DNA of 64,000 nt from Rebecca billardiae RCC1528 (Eukaryota > Haptophyta), in contig OZ251228.1 of NCBI GenBank assembly GCA_965240325.2, forward strand, positions 1,860,001-1,924,000, written 5' to 3'. The position numbers and the translations under genes were made by a program. Shown one piece after another: positions 20,021 through 29,755 of the stretch (its first letter is position 1; each line of letters begins with the position of its first letter). The notes under the pieces are model-generated. The model did no database searches. It was not told where the DNA came from and was given only the letters and a program-made list of their open reading frames with translations.

Positions 20021-21435
20021 TGCCGCGCTCCGTGTACGAGGGGAAGGGGAGCTCGTCGGTGGCGTCGTCGGCGTGCTCGTCCGTGCTCTCGCGCGAGGAG
20101 CGGCCGCCGCCGCCGGAGGCGCCAAGCACCTCAGGCCTGGCCCGCAGCGCCCAGCCCCCGAGGACAAGAAGCTTGTGGCCGTTGCGCGGCGCGGGCACGC
20201 CGGGCGGGGGCGCTCGGCCCGGTCCGCCGCCTGTGTGAATCTCCGCCCACGATGAAATGTCGTCGTCGAAGCAGTACAGGTCCGCGAGCGTGTACGACGT
20301 GCCGGCCGACGCGTCGATGGCCTCCGCACCCACGCCGCCCGCCGAGCCCGCCTCGTCGAGCGGCGCCGACAGCCCCTCGCCAGCTCCTGACGCGGCGGCG
20401 GCGCCGCCTCCCGAGCCGCCGGCCGCCGCCGACAGCCTGCGGCTTGAGTGCTGCTCCGCAACTCGCTGCCGCCGCTTGTCCGCTGCCTGGTGCGCGCGCA
20501 GCGCCTGCAGGCCGTCGGTCTGCCCGCGCCAGAGCAGGTCGGTCGAGGAGCACTTGATCGGAGCGCGCACGCCCCGACCGCCGTGCAGCAGCACGAGCCC
20601 CCGGCCGCCAGGCGCCATCGCGGCCGCGCAGCGCGCCGTCGGCGGCTTCCCCGCCACCTGCACAACCTCCCAGGTGACTCGCATCGCTCCGTGCGCCGAG
20701 ACGCCGTCGCCGTAGACCTCGGCCGCCTCGTCGCCCTCCGCCTCGGCGCCGTCCGCGCCGCCGTCCGCGCCGCCGCCGCCGCCGCCCTCCGCCGCGCGCG
20801 CCTCCGCGCCCCCCTCCGCGCCGCCGCCCGGCTCGGCGCCGCGCCTGCGCCGCGCGGCGCGCGCGCGCCGCGCCTCTCCGTGCGCGCGGCCGAGCAGCAC
20901 CACTCGCAGAGTCTCGGCACAGAGCTCGATCGGGCCCGAGCCCGCGGCGCTGAGCGGCTGCGCGGCGGGCTGCGGCGCAGCTGCGTCCTGACGCGCGGCG
21001 CACCCAGGCACGCCGCCGCCGCCGTCGGCATAAGCGTCGCCAGCGCGCTCCTCCGCGCCCGCGCCGCCACCCGCTGCGGCGGCCGCCGCCGCGGCGCCCG
21101 CGCCTCCGCTCGTAGCCGCCGTGGCCTTCGCCGCGGCGGCCGCGCGCGCCGCGCGCACGCGCTCGAAGAGCGTGCGCCCCGTCTCGCCCGCCTGCGCGCT
21201 GCGCGGGCGCACGGGCACCTCCCCGCCGAAGGCGAGCGCCGCGCCGACCACGACCCAGCCCTTGGGCGGCGCCGGCGGCGCGCGCACGCGCTCAGCGCCA
21301 GGCGCGCCGTGCGCCGCGCCGGCCGAGCGCGCGGCGCGCGAGTCCAGGATGGGTGCGGCGGCGAGGAGGCGGCGCGGGCGCGGCAGCGGCGTGTCGCCCT
21401 CGTGCGCGCCCTCGCCGCGCGCGCCCTCGCGCCCT

Positions 21436-21470
<35 letters not shown>

Positions 21471-23303
21471 GGCCGAAAACGCTTCGCACGGCCGCCACAC
21501 GAGCTGCGCGGAGATGGAAGCCTCGCCCGACGCCAGCCGCTCCTGGGCGCGGAGCTCGTCGAGGCGCAGGCGCGCGGCGTCGAGCGCGGCCTCGGCGTGG
21601 GCGTGCGCGTGCCGCGCCTCCGCCTCGGCGTGCACGGCGCGCGCGCGCTCCTCCTCGTCCTCCACGCCGCCCGCGCCGCTGCCGCCGTGGCGCGTCGCCG
21701 CGCGGCCGCGGCGAGTTACGCCGCGCGCGCGGCGCGAGGCGCGCTCGGCCGCCGACGCGGTCCGTTGCTCGAGCTCGGCGGCGGCGGCGAGCTGCTCGGT
21801 CGCGAGCGCCGTCGCGTGCTGCAGCCGCAGCGCGCGTAGCGCCGCGTCGTACGAGCGCAGCTGCGACAGCTCGAGCACGCACGCGTCGAGCGACAGAAGC
21901 CCGCCGCCGGCGGCGGCGAGCGGCGGCGGCAGCGCGCCCGCGCTCGCCCACGCGGGTGTGGCGCGCGGCGTGGCGGGCGGGTCGACGCCGAAGAGCTCGC
22001 CGCCGAGCACGAGCATGTGCCGGCACGCCGAGCCGAGCACGACCGCCGCCGCCGCCTTGCGCCGCCCGGGCCCGGCCCAGCTCGCGCCCTGTGCGGCCGC
22101 AGCCGGGCCCAAGGCCGCGCCGCTTGCGCGTGCGGTGGCGCCCTCGGCGTCAGGCCGTGGCGCGTCGCCAAGTGCCGCCTCGGCGCCGGCCATCGCGTCG
22201 ACGAGCTCCCACACGCCGCCCGGCGCGGTGCGAGCGTCGCGCGCGGCGCGCGGCGCGTGCGCCGCCGGCGGCGACAGCCCGCTCGCCCTGCCCGCACCGC
22301 CCGCGCCGCCGCCGCCGCCGTGGCCACCGCCCGCGCCGCTGCCGGCCGGCGGCGGCGACGGGTGACGATTCAGCGGCGGCGAGATGGAGCGTGCGCCGCC
22401 TCGGCCGCTCGGGTCGTCGGCGGGCGCGCTGGGCGCGGCGTCGGCCGCGGCTTCCAGCGTGGTCACCGAGCACACGTGCACGTGCTTGCAGTCCACGGGC
22501 TCGGGCGCGGACGTGGCGGCGGCGGTCGCACCGCCGCCGCCGCCGCCCCCGCCACTGCCGCCGCCGCCGCCGCCGCCGCTGTCTGCGCCCGCGGCACGCG
22601 CGCGCCCGGGGCTGGGCGCGCGCTTGGGAAGCCCTTGCGCACCCTTCAGCGTGCCGCCGTTCCAATGCCTGCGCCGCGCCGGCGCCGGCGCGGTGCCGCC
22701 GAACGCGACGATGATGCGCGCGCTGCCGACGCCGAGCATAGCCACGAAAGGGGCGGCGGTGGGCGGTGGCGAGCCCGCGGCGTCGAGGCGGGCCCAGCCG
22801 TAGGGCGGGCCCGGGAGGAAGGCAGGCTGCGGCTCGGTCAGCCGCTTCACGCGCTCCGCCGCCGACGCCGCTGACGACGAGACCGGCGGCGGCGGCGGCG
22901 CCGAGTCCTTCCGCTCGGCGGCCGCGAGAGGCCGGAGCAGCGACGCGCTCACCGTTTGCGTAGGCACGCGGAGCGGGCCGGGGATCGGCGCGGTGCTCGG
23001 CCGCGCGGCGAGGCGGCCCACGTCGGGGTCCGCGAGCGCCGCGTTCACGTGCCGCTCGAAGTTGCGCGTGCGCATCGCGCGCGAGACGTGCTCGGCCAGC
23101 GCGATTGGCCCCTCGGGGGGCGGCCGCGGCAGCACCGTGCCGGAGGGCAGGACGAGCGGCTCGGCGGCGATGTCGAAGTGCGGGATGGGCGTGTGCTCGG
23201 GCGAGCGGCGGCGCGGGGGTGACGCCTTGGCGCGCGCGCGCGCGCTGCCGCCGCCGCCGCCCGGCGAGCCGGCCGCAGGCCCGCTCGGCTGCCCGGGCTC
23301 CAT
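13820..23303 (-). CDS. Four-exon giant Kelch / IPT / filamin-like protein (~2,977 aa)
   Basis: Exons on the minus strand: 23303-15866, 15603-14891, 14728-14303 and 14176-13820. Introns of 262, 162 and 126 bp are all GT-AG, and the frame is kept at each junction (phases 1, 0, 0). The ATG at 23303 (MEPGQPSGPAAG) is the first in frame. Kelch-like beta-strand blocks lie near residues 200 (AFGGT), 430 (LVLGGE), 690, 905 (LLHGGRG) and 1050 (LVLGGW). An IPT/TIG-like segment is near 1530-1650 (GGIELIVHGVGFGEPG). Filamin-type ends are near 1820 (DNEDGSYAIAVVGATAGEFN), 2270 (AGEYEIRV) and across exons 1-2 (FLRVTDMYGNTRPHG to GLYALAF). Poly-Gly and poly-Ala linkers join them. The last exons encode a helical domain with a repeated HLVEVIVRIA / FRECLVRFA signature. 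Such domain mixes suit a large cytoskeletal, ciliary or surface scaffold; the exact role is unknown. Confidence 0.75.
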
Positions 23304-23929
23304 CCCCCCCAATGATGGCACTTGCAGCAGCAGCAGACGTTACTCAAATTGTGCGCAGGGCGCCAGGACCCACGGCCGGAGGTGAAAACAAACGGCCGCC
23401 AACGCTCTTCACGTCGGTCCGACGCGTCATGCACAGCCGTGTTCCGACGATGCACTCCCGACGACTCGCGACGCACAAACTGCGGGGGCCTGGCGGCCTT
23501 GTCCCGGTGGGGCTGGTCGAACACAGCGCGTCTAGGACGCGACGGAGAAGCTTGCCAGGGCCGGCAGACCCGACGACGATGGGACGAGTTGGCCGTTCAG
23601 CGCTGACCGTAAGTAACGGTATCATCCGGGCTGCCGCGTCTTCTGAGCGCGTCGCGCGTGCGATTAAGCCAGGCGCGGCAGCGCGGCACTCTTCTGCAAG
23701 GCCCACCGAGGCGCACGGCGAAGCGCGCGTCGATGCAGTCGTCGCTGCGCACGGCCGCTCGGGCACGACGGCACGGCAACGCAACCGACTAGTAGCACGG
23801 CGTAGACTCCTGCAGCCGTCGCTGAGCACGGCCCGTCGGGCACGACGTGGTACGAGCGGCTCGCGTCGGTGTGCATGTTGTGTCGTGCAGCTCGCGCCGG
23901 CGGGCACGCACCTCCGCGATGGCGCCGCG
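23304..23929. other. Intergenic, no supported gene
   Basis: GC-rich stretch upstream of the giant Kelch/IPT gene. Several frames are open, but none has recognisable protein character or an ATG-led frame with support. A 40-bp block resembling GTCGTGCCCGACGGGCCGTG occurs twice on the minus strand (about 23765-23860), a small tandem duplication. Confidence 0.4.
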
Positions 23930-24327
23930 AGCCGCGGGCGGCGCGGGTGACGGCTCGAAGGCCGCGCCCGTTGATGACGAGCCAGGGAGAGTAATAGTCG
24001 GGCAAGTCGGCGAGCGGGTGGCTTATGGTAGGCTTGTGGTACAAGCTTCTCCATGAGGCCGTTCGTGCACGTCATCTGATGCAGCTGCGGCTGCTTGATC
24101 GCCGCCACGTGCCGCTGGATCTCCGCCAGATCGGCGCAGTTCCTCGCGACGCCGACGATGGCATCTGGCGCTGGGTTCGGCGGAGGCCCGCGGAGCTGAT
24201 CCTCGTCGCGCACGTGTGTGCGAGCGCGAGTGCCGGCAGCGTCGTCGAGCCACGCCGGCGGAGCGCCAATCTGCGTGTCGCGCGCGGCCTTCGCCGCCTG
24301 CAGCAGCGCGCTGAGCTCGTTCGTCAT
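23930..24327 (-). pseudogene. Candidate gene of unknown family broken by a frameshift near 24045
   Basis: On the minus strand the ATG at 24327 starts a convincing protein stretch (MTNELSALLQAAKAARDTQI, later IQRHVAAIKQPQLHQM and MEKL). At about 24040-24050 the protein-like signal jumps to the next frame (YHKPTISHPLADLPDYYSPW, then LVINGRGLRAV). No intron fits the jump, so there is either a one-base indel in the genome (pseudogene) or an assembly error. A possible GT donor follows near 23930, so the gene may continue. I do not recognise the family. Confidence 0.35.
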
Positions 24328-24775
24328 ACTCAATCGTGTGTGCCGAGCGCACGCGGCGCGGCGGCGAAGCACTCTCAATGTGGAAGGGATGGTCGCGTAG
24401 AAAAGCGTCAACAAATAGGTGAGAATCGCAACGACGTCCCTATGAGGCGCGCTCAAAAAGGTAACGACATGCGTTCTCGATTCCCAAGGCGTGCCTAATC
24501 AAAAAACGTTTGAGGCCCAGTTGTTCGTATTCCTACTCCGGTATTACTTTCCTCAGCAGTATTGGACACACAATTAAAGGGGGTCGGAGCTGGGTCTCCC
24601 AGAGCTTTGAATAGAATTAAAATTCCTTAAAGCTGTGTTCACCAGAATTATGTATATATATGTGTCATGTCGTGTGATGGTGTGGGTGCGTGTCAGTCGG
24701 TACGTGCACGTTACTCATGTGACAGGTCTACATGACAGACATGTGTGCCGTGTGTGCTGTGTTTGTGTGTGTGTG

Positions 24776-24824
<49 letters not shown>

Positions 24825-24896
24825 ATATTGCGCTGATCGCTAGCAGATGATATGAAAGTATATACGTATCGTCGTCTTATATCTCAGAGTAATATA
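24328..24896. other. Intergenic spacer with a long (GT)n microsatellite
   Basis: AT-rich spacer; a (GT)n tract of about 60 bp fills 24761-24822. No coding support. Confidence 0.6.
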
Positions 24897-25150
24897 ATGG
24901 CCCGCGGTGCAGGGCGGAGCGCGCAGCGTGGAGCCCGCACCAGCGGGCCCGAACCACGTTTCAAAAAGATCTTTGATCAAGAAAAAAGGGACGGGGGCGG
25001 ATTTTTAGGGCTGGCGGAGACCGAGTTTCGAGTTTTTGAGATCGCATAGAGAGTTCTATTAGGCCGAAAAACACCGCGTCCACGATATTCCCTAAGTAAA
25101 GTGCGATCTGGACGTCAGCCGGACGTGACTTTAACGTAACGGTTCGTTAC
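24897..25150 (+). repeat. Dispersed repeat R1, copy b
   Basis: The longest plus-strand R1 copy: it opens ATGGCCCGCGGTGCAGGGCG, carries the GATCTTTGATCAAG block and TTTCGAGTTTTTGAGATCGC, and ends past a CGTAACGGTTCGTTACG near-palindrome. The closest relative is the inverted copy at 38530-38796, which shares the whole length. Confidence 0.8.
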
Positions 25151-25327
25151 GAGCGAATCGTATTCGTCGTCCCGGATCCGGCGTGACGTCCGGACTGGGC
25201 CACATCCGGATCGTCGGAGGTGACGTGCCCCGGCACGATGGCGGATGCGGGACGGCGCCTGCACGTGCCTCCGGACCCGCCTCCCGCTTGCTGCTCACGC
25301 AGTCAGCTGCGACCGTGGCGCATGATC

Positions 25328-26146
25328 GCAGAAGCAGTGCCGGCAGTACGGCCTGCATCAGCTAGTGCCGCGCCGTCGTGGTCGCGCGCGCGGTAGTTGC
25401 GCGTTTGCAGCGCTCGCCGCTCGGCGACGGCACGCGCGTGCGGCTCAGGTGTGTCAAATGCGGTCTCGTCGGCGCGCTTTCGCCTGCCACCTCGTGCACC
25501 CGTGCCGCCAGTTTCATCGTCTTCATGAGGACTGCTGTTGCTGTCGCCATCCGCTCTCCATCACCCCGAGTTGCGCGGCGCGCGCGGTAGGCAGGGCGTA
25601 CGGTCACTCACCCGTGCAACGGGTCAAGTGGCCAGAGTACGTCTGGTCGTTGGCTGGCACGGGCCGCAGCGCTAAAGCACCCTGCTGTCACACCCGACTC
25701 CTTCAGTGGCTCCGAGCTCCGCGGCACGACTCACTCGGCACGATCACGGACGGGTCGGAGTCCGAGCTGATCAGCCAGAGTTGGACAGTTTGGCAGCTAC
25801 TAGTAGTAATTCCGATGCCGATGGCACGATCGCGGACGGGTCGGATCCGAGCTGATCAGCCAGTTGGACATTTGGCAGCTAGTTGTCAGACGGACGTCCG
25901 ATTTGACGGCCGGTGCCGGGTGCGGTCTCTGAGGTCCGCTGCTGTGATTGTGTGAAGTGTGCCAATGACTTGAGTCTCGCGGTCGCGCAGGCAGGGCGAC
26001 GGTCGGACTAATAGCTTCAGTCATCTCAGAACCGACTTCAACTGGCGAACTGCCACTACGGCGGAGAGCCGCGATTGCACGGCCACCGCGGGCCCCCAAC
26101 TGCGTTGATTCTATGCAGAAAAGGACCGCGGAACGCGGTCATATGA
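25328..26146 (+). repeat. Large inverted repeat, left arm
   Basis: Matches 43340-44183 in reverse orientation over about 0.8 kb with small indels. Landmarks: CAGAAGCAGTGCCGGCAG at the outer end, CGGCGACGGCACGCGCGTGC in the middle, and motif M2 at the inner end. The two arms enclose 17.2 kb. The sequence between R1 copy b and this arm (25151-25327) has no feature I can name. Confidence 0.85.
26083..26143 (+). repeat. Motif M2, copy 1 (imperfect-hairpin repeat next to TA microsatellite)
   Basis: Runs from ACCGCGGGCCCCCAACTGCG to GACCGCGGAACGCGGTCATA; the core GACCGCGGAACGCGGTC is nearly self-complementary. Related copies: 28104-28167 (same strand), 36498-36554 and 43347-43404 (opposite strand). 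Confidence 0.7.
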
Positions 26147-26193
26147 TACGTACGTATCATATCGGCGGCTTATATCGCGCGCTATTATTAGCG

Positions 26194-26262
<69 letters not shown>
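26194..26262. repeat. (TA)n microsatellite
   Basis: About 69 bp of uninterrupted TA, directly beyond an ATGATACGTACGTATCAT palindrome that adjoins motif M2. Confidence 0.95.
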
Positions 26263-26265
<3 letters not shown>

Positions 26266-26332
26266 TTACTGATAGCGTAGTGACGATGATACTACGACGC
26301 TTCTGAGTATTACTATCTAGCCGTACTTAATA

Positions 26333-26610
26333 ATGGCCCGCGGTGCAGGGCGGAGCGCGCAGCGTGGAGCCCGCTCCGTGGGCCCTAACCACGTCTCAAA
26401 AAGATCTTTGATCAAGAAAAAAGGGACGGGGGACGATTTTCAGGGCTGGAGGAGACCGAGTTTCGAATTTTGAGACCCTCTCTAGACACGCATTACGGAG
26501 AAAAGGACGCGAACACGACAAGTTCATAGTAAAGCGTGGAGTGACGCCCGTCCTGCGTCCAAAAAACTTCACGCCCTTTAGGATCCCTAACGTAACGAAC
26601 CGTTACAAGC
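26333..26610 (+). repeat. Dispersed repeat R1, copy c
   Basis: Same start ATGGCCCGCGGTGCAGGGCG and the same ordered blocks as copy b through the CGTAACGAACCGTTAC near-palindrome at about 26590. Confidence 0.8.
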
Positions 26611-28103
26611 GATTTTTTCGGCCAATGAGATTCAAGGAGCGACGACGTTTGATGATCAAATGTTGATCGCGCAACCACAACGCAATGATCTTCATACTAT
26701 CTCCCTTGATGAATACTGGATTCGGCCCTCTGAGCTCTGGAGTCGCCTCGCCGCCTCGGCCACCGGCAGCCGACGTTGAAGCGAACGGAGGCTGAGCGGC
26801 GGCCCGCTGCGGCAGCGCACGATCGTTCAATCCGACGGACTCAGCGCAGGTGCGCGCGGCTGCGGCGGGTATCCCGACGGTCGTCGGCGTCGCTTTCGTG
26901 CCCGCTCACCCCGCGCGCCCCGCCCTGCCGATCCCTCTTCGGCCCAGTCAGTGCGGTTTCCAACCGAGCACGACCGCGCGGACACGAATCGATGTCGACG
27001 CTCGCGCGCGGAGAGCAGTCGGCGACGGTACGAGGAGGAGACCGCGGGGCATCCTAACGCGTGAATCCAGGCCTACTCCGCAGGCGACAGCAGCATCGGG
27101 TGTCCCTCGAGTTCATCATGTTATTGACTGCGCAGCCGTGAGCTGACTCACCGGTGAAGAAGCCGTCGAGTAGCTTACTCATCGGACGATGCTCCTCGTG
27201 TGTGATATTCTGGGTGCGAATGCGCGTGGCGCGTGGGGGCGAGGCGAGTTTCTCGCTGTGTTTCCAGCTGACCATGCGCGCGCCCGCGCGCGCCACGCCG
27301 CACGCCGCGCAGCTGAACTCTCGGCATGTTCAAGCGCGGGCGGTCGCGAGGACGTCGGCGGTTCCGCCAGCCGCGTCTGTCTTGCCAAGCCTGATCTGCA
27401 GCCGCGGCCAGCCTTCTGCCTGATCCAGTCGGCGTGGTGCGAGCGGGTAGTCTTGGACGTTTTGTCGGGATGTGGAGCAGCCACCACAGCCATCTCGCTC
27501 GCCCAAGCCCTCGCTCGCGCCGTCCATGGCCGAGCTGTGATTGATGGCTCATCCACGTGCGGCAGCGTGCTGACTGACTGACTGACTGAAGCCTGCCTGG
27601 AGCCTCTGGCTGCACATGATGCAGCGGCGCGGCAAGCAGCGCGCGCACGAGATCTGCGGGCGACGAGACTGGGCGAGTCCGAGTCGCAGCACGAGCTGGA
27701 CCACGCGCACATCTATTTTGCTCTCGTCCGCCGCATCCGAGCTGTCTCGAGTCTGTCGACGGCTTGACTGGCGCATGGGCGGGCGCGTTTGGCACGCGAG
27801 CTCGGACTGCTCGGAGCTCGGACTGCGCGCTGACCGTGAGCGGCGGCTCTCACTCACTCAGTGACTGAGAGCCAGCTCTGGCGCTGATGGGCACGACGGA
27901 TGCCTGACTGCCTGACACGAGAGCCACAGGCTGATCTGCGAGCAGGCGAGTCCGCGCGACGATGGCGAGGTAGTTAGTGGCATAGCTTGATGCGACTGGC
28001 CGACTGGGCACTGGCCGGGGCGACGCTGTGTCCGTGGTGGTCGGACGGAGCGGGTGGCACACCGCACAGACTGTCAGACGGCCGGCACAGACAGATACTC
28101 TGC
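26611..28103. other. Intergenic 1.5 kb, no supported gene
   Basis: GC-rich, with several open frames on both strands of up to about 200 codons that overlap each other and show no recognisable domains. It includes a short (GACT)n tract near 27573-27590. A stretch near 27360-27580 on the plus strand reads somewhat protein-like (VVLDVLSGCGAATTAISLAQ) but has no supporting features. Confidence 0.4.
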
Positions 28104-28167
28104 ATCGCGGGCCCCCAACTACGTTGGTTCTGACGGAAGAGGTGACCGGGCGGCCAACGCGGTCATA
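28104..28167 (+). repeat. Motif M2, copy 2
   Basis: GCGGGCCCCCAACTACGTTG to AACGCGGTCATATAC; more diverged in the hairpin core than the other copies. It lies about 100 bp beyond the 3' end of EsV-1-7 gene B. Confidence 0.6.
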
Positions 28168-28263
28168 TACTTTAATAGGCTGCTTCGTCATCATCTACAA
28201 TATGGCCGCCCGCGAATGCATGCGCGGGCCGACGCTGCATGACAGCGTCGAGCATGACGTCGA

Positions 28264-29625
28264 CTACCGGACCCTCCTGGCCATCACCACAGGTATGACA
28301 GTCTGTGGTTGCTGGCGTCGTGCTCCCGCCACCATCGTCGATGATAATGAAGGTAGAGCTGGCGCAGCAGTGGTGTTGATGCTTGCTGGTAGTCCCTCCG
28401 GGTCGTTCTCGTAGATGCCATGGGCAGCCCGGACTGCATCATTTGCATTGCCACGCTGATGCCGCTCGTGCAGGCCCAGGGCACCATCATTGACAACCCC
28501 GTCGTCAACCGAATGGATTGTGCCATCTTGCGAGCGCCAGCGGACGATGCTGACAGCAACCAGCGGCGGCGGTGGGGAAAGCTGCGGCGCGGCGTCCGAA
28601 ACAGCGGCAACGCAGCTGGTCGGTTTGTGCCGTCGCTTTGCGGTGCGCGTGCCCTGGTCGCCGGTGCCATGCTCCAGCCTGCGCTTGGGGACGGCGAGCC
28701 GACTATCAACCATGCCGGCCAGCTTGTGCGTGGCGCACCGGCTGGCGCGCGCGTCACCCGGCATGCCAAACGAAGGCCCCTTGGTGCAGCCGGTGTGATC
28801 ACACGTGGGGCTCACCACGTTGACCATGCCGGCCAGCTTGTGCGTGGCGCACCAGCTGGCGCGCGCGTCGCCCGGCATGCCACACGAAGGCCACTTGCTG
28901 CAGCCGGTGTGATCACACTTGGGGTGCTTCACGTCGACCATGCCGGCCAGCTTGTGCGTGGCGCACCGGCTGGCGCGCGCGTCGCCCGGCATGCCGAACG
29001 AAGGCCGTGTAGTGCAGCCCGCATGCCCACACTTGGGGTGCTTCAGGTCGACCATGCCGGCCAGCTTGTGCGTAGCGCACCGGCTGGCGCGCGCGTCGCC
29101 CGGCATGCCGAACGAAGGCCCCTTGGTGCAGCCGGTGTGATCACACGTGGGGCTCCTCACGTCCACCATGCCGGCCAGCTTGTGCGTAGTGCACCGGCTG
29201 GCGCGCGCGTCGCCCGGCATGCCGAACGAAGGCTGCTTGGTGCAGCCCGCGTGATCACACTTGGGGTTCTTGATGTCGACCATGCCGGCCAGCTTGTGCG
29301 TAGCGCACCGGCTGGCGCGCGCGTCGCCCGGCATGCCGAAGTGAGGCCGCGTGGTGCAGCCCGCGTGATCACACTTGGGGTTCTTGATGTCGACCATGCC
29401 GGCCAGCTTGTGCGTAGCGCACCGGCTGGCGCGCGCGTCACCCGGCATGCCAAACGAAGGCCCCTTGGTGCAGCCGGTGTGATCACACGTGGGGCTCACC
29501 ACGTTGACCATGCCGGCCAGCTTGTGCGTGGCGCACCAGCTGGCGCGCGCGTCGCCCGGCATGCCACACGAAGGCCACTTGCTGCAGCCGGTGTGATCAC
29601 ACTTGGGGTGCTTCACGTCGACCAT
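28264..29625 (-). CDS. EsV-1-7 repeat protein B (8 repeats)
   Basis: The first ATG is at 29625 and gives 453 residues: eight units of C-x4-C-x16-C-x2-H-x12. Units 1-2 are identical in sequence to units 7-8, including the unusual SKWPSCGMPGDARASWCATH in which Trp replaces the usual Arg, so the array was rebuilt recently by unequal exchange or gene conversion. After the last unit a basic segment (VPKRRLEHGTGDQ, AKRRHK) and a shorter Ala/Ser-rich tail match the tail of gene A, which makes A and B one tail type. Function unknown; predicted metal-binding, possibly nuclear. An extra 5' half-repeat upstream is out of frame. Head-to-head with the SNF2-type gene, with 130 bp between starts. Confidence 0.85.
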   Translation of the reverse strand: MVDVKHPKCDHTGCSKWPSCGMPGDARASWCATHKLAGMVNVVSPTCDHTGCTKGPSFGMPGDARASRCATHKLAGMVDIKNPKCDHAGCTTRPHFGMPGDARASRCATHKLAGMVDIKNPKCDHAGCTKQPSFGMPGDARASRCTTHKLAGMVDVRSPTCDHTGCTKGPSFGMPGDARASRCATHKLAGMVDLKHPKCGHAGCTTRPSFGMPGDARASRCATHKLAGMVDVKHPKCDHTGCSKWPSCGMPGDARASWCATHKLAGMVNVVSPTCDHTGCTKGPSFGMPGDARASRCATHKLAGMVDSRLAVPKRRLEHGTGDQGTRTAKRRHKPTSCVAAVSDAAPQLSPPPPLVAVSIVRWRSQDGTIHSVDDGVVNDGALGLHERHQRGNANDAVRAAHGIYENDPEGLPASINTTAAPALPSLSSTMVAGARRQQPQTVIPVVMARRVR

Positions 29626-29755
29626 GCCGGCCACAAGGGAGGTCCTTGCCGGCCAGCTTGTGCGCAGCGCACCGGCTGGCGCACGCGTCGCCTAGGTAAT
29701 GACGATCGACGATTCTCGATACAGTATGATGGCGGCCGTTTGCCCCGCATGACTG
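29626..29755. promoter_or_regulatory. 130-bp divergent promoter region with an out-of-frame half EsV-1-7 repeat
   Basis: Lies between the ATGs of EsV-1-7 gene B and the helicase gene. It contains the minus-strand remnant ASRCAAHKLAG out of frame with gene B, so the promoter or 5' UTR has been built partly from repeat sequence. Confidence 0.4.

Noticed and set aside
14486-22714. Many long plus-strand frames (315-463 codons) opposite the giant Kelch/IPT gene
   Set aside because: Low-complexity Arg/Ala/Pro translations produced by very high GC; they have no domains, while the minus frames show Kelch, IPT and filamin signatures and consistent splice sites.
27189-27581. 130-codon plus-strand frame and overlapping 206-codon minus frame
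   Set aside because: Both strands are open by GC bias and neither translation has a domain; insufficient to call a gene.
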